Source of the DNA: Bacteroides zhangwenhongii
Lineage (GTDB): Bacteria > Bacteroidota > Bacteroidia > Bacteroidales > Bacteroidaceae
NCBI RefSeq assembly: GCF_009193325.2
Contig: NZ_CP059856.1
Location: 3,844,001 to 3,908,000 of the forward strand
Length of the DNA stretch: 64,000 nt
Direction: 5' to 3'
In this document: piece after piece, positions 58,898 to 64,000 of the stretch
How the letters are laid out: each line of letters opens with the position of its first letter
How positions within the stretch are numbered: position 1 is the stretch's first letter
Notes under the pieces: generated by a model
What the model was told of the DNA's origin: nothing
Database searches by the model: none
What the model saw: the letters and a program-made list of their open reading frames with translations, nothing else
Program-made: the position numbers and the translations under genes

Positions 58898-60604
58898 TTA
58901 TTGCTTTTGAAAATGAATTTCCTTTTTGTAGGTGTTGATGGTAATCTTAAAGATTCCGGGATTATTCATATACCATTTATTATCACCTTTCTCGGAACGA
59001 AGATAACATGAATCCATAAATTCATCATACACTCCTTTGTTATCTACTTCTGGGACGAAAAATAAGCCATTATAATCACCGAATTGGAGTGGGAACTTTA
59101 TTTGTCCCGTTCCCAATTCTCCTTCATATACAAACTCATTCTTATTAGAACTGCTTTGAGTCAGCTCTTTCACTTTATCCCAAGCAAAGTCACCAGATAT
59201 AGCTTGTCCCATTGCCCAGACTTTTTCGTAAACTACAATTTGTTCCATAGCCAAATCCTGGCTACCGGCATCAAATGTTATAGCATATTTACTCTGATAC
59301 GTTTGTTTCTCTTCCGTCACTGCTTCAATCCCCTCTTTGTCTCTCGAAATCCGGAAAGTACCGTCCTGCAATTCTCCATTATAAGTAAAAACATCAGGAT
59401 TTGAAACATCTTTCGACATGGCTATCGGTGTATCTCCCGCTGCAGTTCCAATCATCCAGAACTCGCTATTATCCGGTTCTTCACCGTCTAAATTAGTAAA
59501 TTCAATATCCAATGTACTTAGATTTAGTTTTATCCGGTAATTAGCTCCACGCTTGATATTGAACTTATTTTCATCCCCATCATGTTCTCCTTCATTTATA
59601 AGAATCAATTTATTTTCAGCATTTCCGTCTTTACCAAACGAAGGATAAAAATTACTCTGTTGGGTCACAAATTTAAGTTGTCCTGTTTTAAGTTCTCCTT
59701 CCCAAACAAAGCCATTCCGTTCATCAGCTATCGGAGTCATCTTCGTTGCATCGTCCAATGACCAACCGCCTGTAGTAGCCGAACCAATCATCCAAAGATT
59801 AGGATAAACCATCTCTCCGCCCAAATCCGTAATCTCAATATCCAATGTGCTTAGATTCAGTTTTATCCGATAGTTACCCGGAGTGCTTATCATAAACTTC
59901 TCATCCGGTTCGTCATCACTTTCCCTATATACAAGTTTATTCTCATCTTCACCATCCTTATTAAAAGAAGGGACAAAAGAAGTTTTCTGTAAGACGAATT
60001 TCAGTTCTCCTGAAAGAAGCACACCTTCCCAAACAAATCCGTTCGGTTCATCCTCAATTGATTCCATCGGAGTAGCATTATCCAGACTCCACCCGCCTAC
60101 AGTTGCTCCACCAATCATCCACAGATTCAGATAACGTTCTATATAAGGTGTCAGTTTGAATGTAACGACAGGAGAAACCTGAGTAAACTCTTCGTGCCCC
60201 AACACAGCAGCAGTCACACGAGCTTCAAACTCCAATGTTTCATCCAAAGAACTATTCCACACTTCTGCCAACAAGTCATTCATCTCTTTATGGTTAAATG
60301 CCAGAATACGGGAATCCGTTGCACCCATATCCTTTTTCAGTCCTCCTGCGAAATTGTTACCTTTCAAATCCATTTCAAGAACATAGCTGATACGGGAACC
60401 TGTTCCATAGTTACTACCAGCAGTCCAAGCAAAATGAAAAGCTTCCCTATCACTCATCAACTGGTCCAGTTCCACTACTTCGGACGATACAGACAATACC
60501 AAAGACTCACTTCCTTTATCTGTCTCCATCTCATCAGAAATACACGAATTAAATACAAAGCCCGCCAATAAAGCCGTCAGAGCAATATATATCTTTGTTT
60601 TCAT
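58898..60604 (-). CDS. SusE/SusF-like surface glycan-binding protein with tandem modules
   Basis: A 568-residue lipoprotein (lipobox NSC, Cys21). An N-terminal SusE domain (about 35-150) is followed by two near-identical modules of about 105 residues (starting NLWMIGGATVGGWSLD at about 157 and NLWMIGSATTGGWSLD at about 270), and two more diverged ones (about 380-460, 462-568). Trp and other aromatic residues in each repeat fit starch/dextran binding. The DNA of the two modules is close to identical over long stretches, so the duplication is recent. It is encoded between susD and the dextranase. Confidence 0.88.
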   Translation of the reverse strand: MKTKIYIALTALLAGFVFNSCISDEMETDKGSESLVLSVSSEVVELDQLMSDREAFHFAWTAGSNYGTGSRISYVLEMDLKGNNFAGGLKKDMGATDSRILAFNHKEMNDLLAEVWNSSLDETLEFEARVTAAVLGHEEFTQVSPVVTFKLTPYIERYLNLWMIGGATVGGWSLDNATPMESIEDEPNGFVWEGVLLSGELKFVLQKTSFVPSFNKDGEDENKLVYRESDDEPDEKFMISTPGNYRIKLNLSTLDIEITDLGGEMVYPNLWMIGSATTGGWSLDDATKMTPIADERNGFVWEGELKTGQLKFVTQQSNFYPSFGKDGNAENKLILINEGEHDGDENKFNIKRGANYRIKLNLSTLDIEFTNLDGEEPDNSEFWMIGTAAGDTPIAMSKDVSNPDVFTYNGELQDGTFRISRDKEGIEAVTEEKQTYQSKYAITFDAGSQDLAMEQIVVYEKVWAMGQAISGDFAWDKVKELTQSSSNKNEFVYEGELGTGQIKFPLQFGDYNGLFFVPEVDNKGVYDEFMDSCYLRSEKGDNKWYMNNPGIFKITINTYKKEIHFQKQ

Positions 60605-60622
60605 AATCTTTCTTTTTTACTA

Positions 60623-62107
60623 TTAATATCCCGGATTCTGTTTCAAGTTTCCATTCGCCTCAATCTCTTTCAACGGTATAGGCATTAACAAATGTTTTTC
60701 CGCCGCATTGGTTTTTCCGATAGAGTGAAGGAATTTCAGAGCATAGTTGTCTTTCAGGCGAACCAAATCAAACCAACGGTCTCCTTCAAACGCCAACTCT
60801 ATACGACGTTCCTGAATAATTTTCTCCCGCATCTGATCCTGTGTCAATCCTTCGATATCCGCCCGATTAGTCAGTCCTGCCCGTTTTCTAACCTCGTACA
60901 AAGGGGCTTCCGCATCAGTTGTCAAAGCTTGTTCATTCAACGCTTCCGCTTTCATCAGTAGCACATCCGCATAACGGAGTACCACAAAGTTGGCCGGACT
61001 GGTATTGTAATCCATAGAGATGGATTTCGGAACCAGAAACTTACGCAAATTGTATCCCGTTGTAGAATAAGAAGACTGATATTGCTTTCCGTCAAAGTCA
61101 GGACATCCCAAATAAAGAATAGTCTTATCTTTACGATTATCCCCTTCTTCATACTGGCTGACGAACTCGGCAGTCGGCTGGTTCCATCCGTAGCCACCCG
61201 CCACCATATCCGAATTACGAGGGCCGGTAAACGCACTCAACCAAGAAGATTGGTTTTCATTACTCCAGAAATCATAATTGGTCTTACCATAATACTGTAC
61301 CTCAAACAGTGATTCAGGTCCGTTTTTCTTATTCGGATTAAAGTTATCACTATAATCATCATTCAAACGATAACCCAATTTCTGTATTTCCTCACAAAGA
61401 CGTACAATCTCCGCATACTCCTTTCTTTGGGTCAGATACACTTTGGCTAGCAACCCCATCGCTGCGCCTTTAGAAGCACGTCCCAAATCGGAAGCGGAAT
61501 AAGAAGATTTATCCGGTAGTAAGTTGATCGCTTCTTTCAAATCATCTTCTATCAACTTATAAATCTCTTCTTTCGAAGCACGGAAAGGTTTCAAATCATC
61601 TTCCGAAGTCTGCGGTTCCGTCAGTAAAGGTACTCCTCCAAAAAGACGAACCAGAATAAAATAATAATGAGCACGCAAGAATTTAGCTTCTCCCAAACAA
61701 CGGTTTTTCAAACTTTGATCAATATTCATACCCGGAACGTTCTTAATAACGAAGTTGCAACGGAGAATACCCGGAGACGGACCGCGCCATACATCAAGCA
61801 CACCGGCATTATCGGTGGTGGTTATGAAGTTAGCCATATCGGTAGTCTCTATGCCATCTGTACCTCCACCTGCACCGACAATACTGTTACCGGCCACGAT
61901 ATCCAGTGTCCACATACGCATATTATATAATTTGGGCCATTGAAGCGGTTGATAAGCACCATTTACGGCAGCTATCGCATCTTCCGCTGCCTGAAAACTC
62001 TTGGAAGTATCGATAGAGTCCCACGGTTCTTTATCAAGGAAACCATTACAGCTGCTCAATGTCAAGCCCAACAGGAAGCAAGGAAGTATATATCTGAACT
62101 TTTTCAT
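60623..62107 (-). CDS. SusD-like outer-membrane lipoprotein (dextran locus)
   Basis: A 494-residue SusD/RagB protein (lipobox LSSC, Cys20 from this start). The C-terminal part reads EVRKRAGL, REKIIQERRIELAFEGDRWFDLVRL and ends LKQNPGY. The frame can be extended three codons to 62116, but that codon is TTG; ATG at 62107 is preferred. It caps the SusC encoded 36 bases upstream and binds dextran oligosaccharides. The IPT/SusE-position gene follows 18 bases later. Confidence 0.95.
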   Translation of the reverse strand: MKKFRYILPCFLLGLTLSSCNGFLDKEPWDSIDTSKSFQAAEDAIAAVNGAYQPLQWPKLYNMRMWTLDIVAGNSIVGAGGGTDGIETTDMANFITTTDNAGVLDVWRGPSPGILRCNFVIKNVPGMNIDQSLKNRCLGEAKFLRAHYYFILVRLFGGVPLLTEPQTSEDDLKPFRASKEEIYKLIEDDLKEAINLLPDKSSYSASDLGRASKGAAMGLLAKVYLTQRKEYAEIVRLCEEIQKLGYRLNDDYSDNFNPNKKNGPESLFEVQYYGKTNYDFWSNENQSSWLSAFTGPRNSDMVAGGYGWNQPTAEFVSQYEEGDNRKDKTILYLGCPDFDGKQYQSSYSTTGYNLRKFLVPKSISMDYNTSPANFVVLRYADVLLMKAEALNEQALTTDAEAPLYEVRKRAGLTNRADIEGLTQDQMREKIIQERRIELAFEGDRWFDLVRLKDNYALKFLHSIGKTNAAEKHLLMPIPLKEIEANGNLKQNPGY

Positions 62108-62143
62108 ATTTGTCAATCAATTAAAGGTTCTATATAAAAGTAG

Positions 62144-64000
62144 TTAGAAAGAAACAGATGCGCCGAACGTGATGTTACGGGATACGGGATACACGTTATT
62201 GTCATTTCCCGATCCGGAAATTTCCGGATCAAGCCCCGTATAACGGGTTAATGTCAGTAGATTCTGCCCCGAAACGAAGAAGCGCACAGAAGACATCGCC
62301 GCCTTCTTGCTCCATGCGGCCGGTAAGGTGTAGCCCAATGTCACATTCTTCAGACGCAAGTATTTACCGTCTTCTATAAAACGATTTGAAACACGCCCGT
62401 TCTTATTCGGGTCACCGAATACAGCACGCGGCATACTGTTGCTTGTTCCTTCGCCACGCCAACGATCGAGAACGGTCGTCATCTGGTTCTGTGCTACGGA
62501 CATGGCTTCCAAAGAGGCCCGGTTTGCATTGTATATCTTGTTTCCCGCCGCCCCTTGCAGGAAGATTTCCAGATCGAAACCTTTCCAGGCAAATGAATTG
62601 TTCATTGAGAAAATCCATGTCGGAGTGGGACTGCCGAGATAAGTACGGTCTTTATCATTGATGATTCCGTCGTTATTCAGGTCCTTAAACTTAATATCAC
62701 CGGCAGAAGTACGGTTGTAAGGGTCATTGCCTTGCGTCTGAATGGCGTAGCGGTCTACTTCCTCCTGTGTCTGGAAAATACCGTTCGTCACATACCCGTA
62801 GAAAGAACTGACCGGATGGCCGACTGCATGAATATTATTATCGAAATACATCGGGACATCCCCATTCAAGCGGATAATTTCATTCTTGTTGTAAGAAGCA
62901 TTGAGAGACGTATTCCACGAAAATTCACCCACCAGATTACGGGAACTGACAGAAACCTCAAATCCCTTATTCCGCATCTTACCCGCATTGATCTTAGGAA
63001 CATTGATATCCGAATACCCGGTAGAGATAGGTACTACCATATCTACCAGCATATCGTTCGTATTCTTGATATAAGCATCCAGACTAAGATTGATCCGGCC
63101 GTCAATCATTGTCAGGTCGGCACCGACATTATATTGCTCCACCTCTTCCCAGCGAACATTCGGGTTTGGCATTACCGACGGGGCAATGGCATTTACTTGC
63201 GTACCATTGAAGTTATACTGAATAGTCTGAATGGTGGAAGCATACGCATAATTGCCCACACTCGCCTGATTACCGGTCAATCCATATCCCGCACGGAGTT
63301 TCACATCGCTCAACCAGAAACTCTTTTTAAAGAAAGGTTCCTCAGAAAGTCTCCAGGCAAGAGATACGGACGGGAAATTAGACCATCGGTTCTTTTTGCT
63401 GAAACGGGAAGAACCGTCACGCCGGATCGTAGCTGTCAACAGGTATTTATTATCGTATGTATAATTGATACGCCCTAAATAAGAGAGCAATGCCCAGTCA
63501 CTTCCATTTCCGTTCACAGTCGGTTCGAGCGTACCATTATCCAATTGCTGCGCAGTAGGACTGATGAATCCCATAATGGAACCGCCCAAATACTCATACG
63601 TGTTACTCTGTGCAGAAGAACCTACCATCACAGTCAGTTGATGTTTCTCTGCAAACGTCTTATTAAAAGTCAGAGTATTGTCCCACAATAAAGTAAGGCT
63701 TTTGTTATACTTCCGGGAAGCATACGATTCCGGTTGGGAAATCGGCTGCCAGTCATACTTGGGCGACCAGCCTTTATCATCCCAAAAGAGTGCCTGTACT
63801 CCAACAATAGTTTTGAAAGTCAGCCATTCCCACGGTTTTACTTCGGCGTAGATATTACCCAATATATTGAAACCTTTAGTAGCAGTAGAGTTGGTCATCA
63901 TCTTGCCGATAGGATTAGCAATATCTCCTACATACATCGGAAGCCCTACAGGACCTGCCCAAGAACCATCGTCATTCTTGATAGCCTGTGTGGGCAGTGC
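62144..64000 (-). CDS. SusC-like TonB-dependent transporter (dextran locus), cut by window end
   Basis: The C-terminal 618 or so residues of a SusC-like transporter; the frame is open to the last base, so the N-terminus with signal peptide, TonB box and plug lies beyond the window. The barrel part has typical repeats (FSKKNRWSNFPSVSLAWRLSEE, YGLTGNQASVG, YLRLKNVTLGYTLP) and the C-terminal strand ITFGASVSF. It is the first visible gene of the dextran operon, 36 bases upstream of susD. The promoter and any regulator of this operon are outside the window. Confidence 0.93.
   Translation of the reverse strand, partial: ALPTQAIKNDDGSWAGPVGLPMYVGDIANPIGKMMTNSTATKGFNILGNIYAEVKPWEWLTFKTIVGVQALFWDDKGWSPKYDWQPISQPESYASRKYNKSLTLLWDNTLTFNKTFAEKHQLTVMVGSSAQSNTYEYLGGSIMGFISPTAQQLDNGTLEPTVNGNGSDWALLSYLGRINYTYDNKYLLTATIRRDGSSRFSKKNRWSNFPSVSLAWRLSEEPFFKKSFWLSDVKLRAGYGLTGNQASVGNYAYASTIQTIQYNFNGTQVNAIAPSVMPNPNVRWEEVEQYNVGADLTMIDGRINLSLDAYIKNTNDMLVDMVVPISTGYSDINVPKINAGKMRNKGFEVSVSSRNLVGEFSWNTSLNASYNKNEIIRLNGDVPMYFDNNIHAVGHPVSSFYGYVTNGIFQTQEEVDRYAIQTQGNDPYNRTSAGDIKFKDLNNDGIINDKDRTYLGSPTPTWIFSMNNSFAWKGFDLEIFLQGAAGNKIYNANRASLEAMSVAQNQMTTVLDRWRGEGTSNSMPRAVFGDPNKNGRVSNRFIEDGKYLRLKNVTLGYTLPAAWSKKAAMSSVRFFVSGQNLLTLTRYTGLDPEISGSGNDNNVYPVSRNITFGASVSF

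Overview
The window comes from a gut Bacteroides or a close relative in Bacteroidales. The evidence is the SusC/SusD pairs, a hybrid two-component regulator, promoters of the Bacteroides type (-7 box TAnnTTTG), Bacteroides-type conjugation genes and the lack of Shine-Dalgarno sequences. There are two parts with visibly different base composition: a GC-rich mobile element (about 1-14 kb) and AT-richer polysaccharide-utilisation DNA (about 14-64 kb). No rRNA, tRNA or CRISPR array was seen.

Positions 1-14 kb are the end of an integrative conjugative element (CTnDOT-like transfer genes). The plus strand carries the end of traM, then traN, traO and traQ, a protein of about twenty short DUF4116-type repeats and a small unknown gene. 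A minus-strand cluster follows: five small unknown genes, PcfJ-like and PcfK-like genes, a 330-residue unknown protein and a small membrane protein. Several of its gene junctions carry near-identical GC-rich hairpins. Two overlapping helix-turn-helix genes, a RhuM-like gene and two tandem tyrosine recombinases lie at the outer edge. From about 13.8 to 14.3 kb there is a gene-free boundary with a possible small RNA.

Positions 14.3-16 kb hold an ECF sigma factor and FecR-type anti-sigma factor with no obvious partner in the window. Positions 16.1-34 kb are an alginate (or related polyuronate) locus read as one minus-strand operon: SusC, SusD, a surface glycan-binding lipoprotein, PL6, PL17, KdgF, a hexuronate-type MFS transporter, a DEH-reductase-like SDR, a PF05426 (PL38-like) lyase, an esterase and a jelly-roll lyase candidate, closed by a terminator. 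A divergent FadR-type GntR regulator faces the operon. A perfect 32-bp palindrome covers the -33 box of the susC promoter. The lyases would cut the polymer outside the cytoplasm, the MFS protein would import unsaturated uronate, and KdgF plus the SDR would convert it to 2-keto-3-deoxygluconate.

Positions 34.8-52.5 kb are a second locus with an unusual gene set: a secreted and a cytoplasmic GH130 enzyme, SusC/SusD, DUF3823, an IPT-NHL lipoprotein, an MFS transporter, three endonuclease/exonuclease/phosphatase (EEP) family enzymes and a hybrid two-component regulator. A 44-bp sequence, 41 of 44 bases identical between its two copies, sits at the same distance upstream of the -7 box of both minus-strand operons. 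It is very likely the regulator's binding site. The combination of GH130 and EEP suggests a phosphorylated beta-mannoside, but the substrate is unproven.

Positions 52.5-64 kb are a dextran locus on the minus strand: SusC (cut by the window end), SusD, a SusE/F-like protein with tandem binding modules, GH66 dextranase, GH31 alpha-glucosidase and a GH65 enzyme whose residues fit a kojibiose hydrolase.
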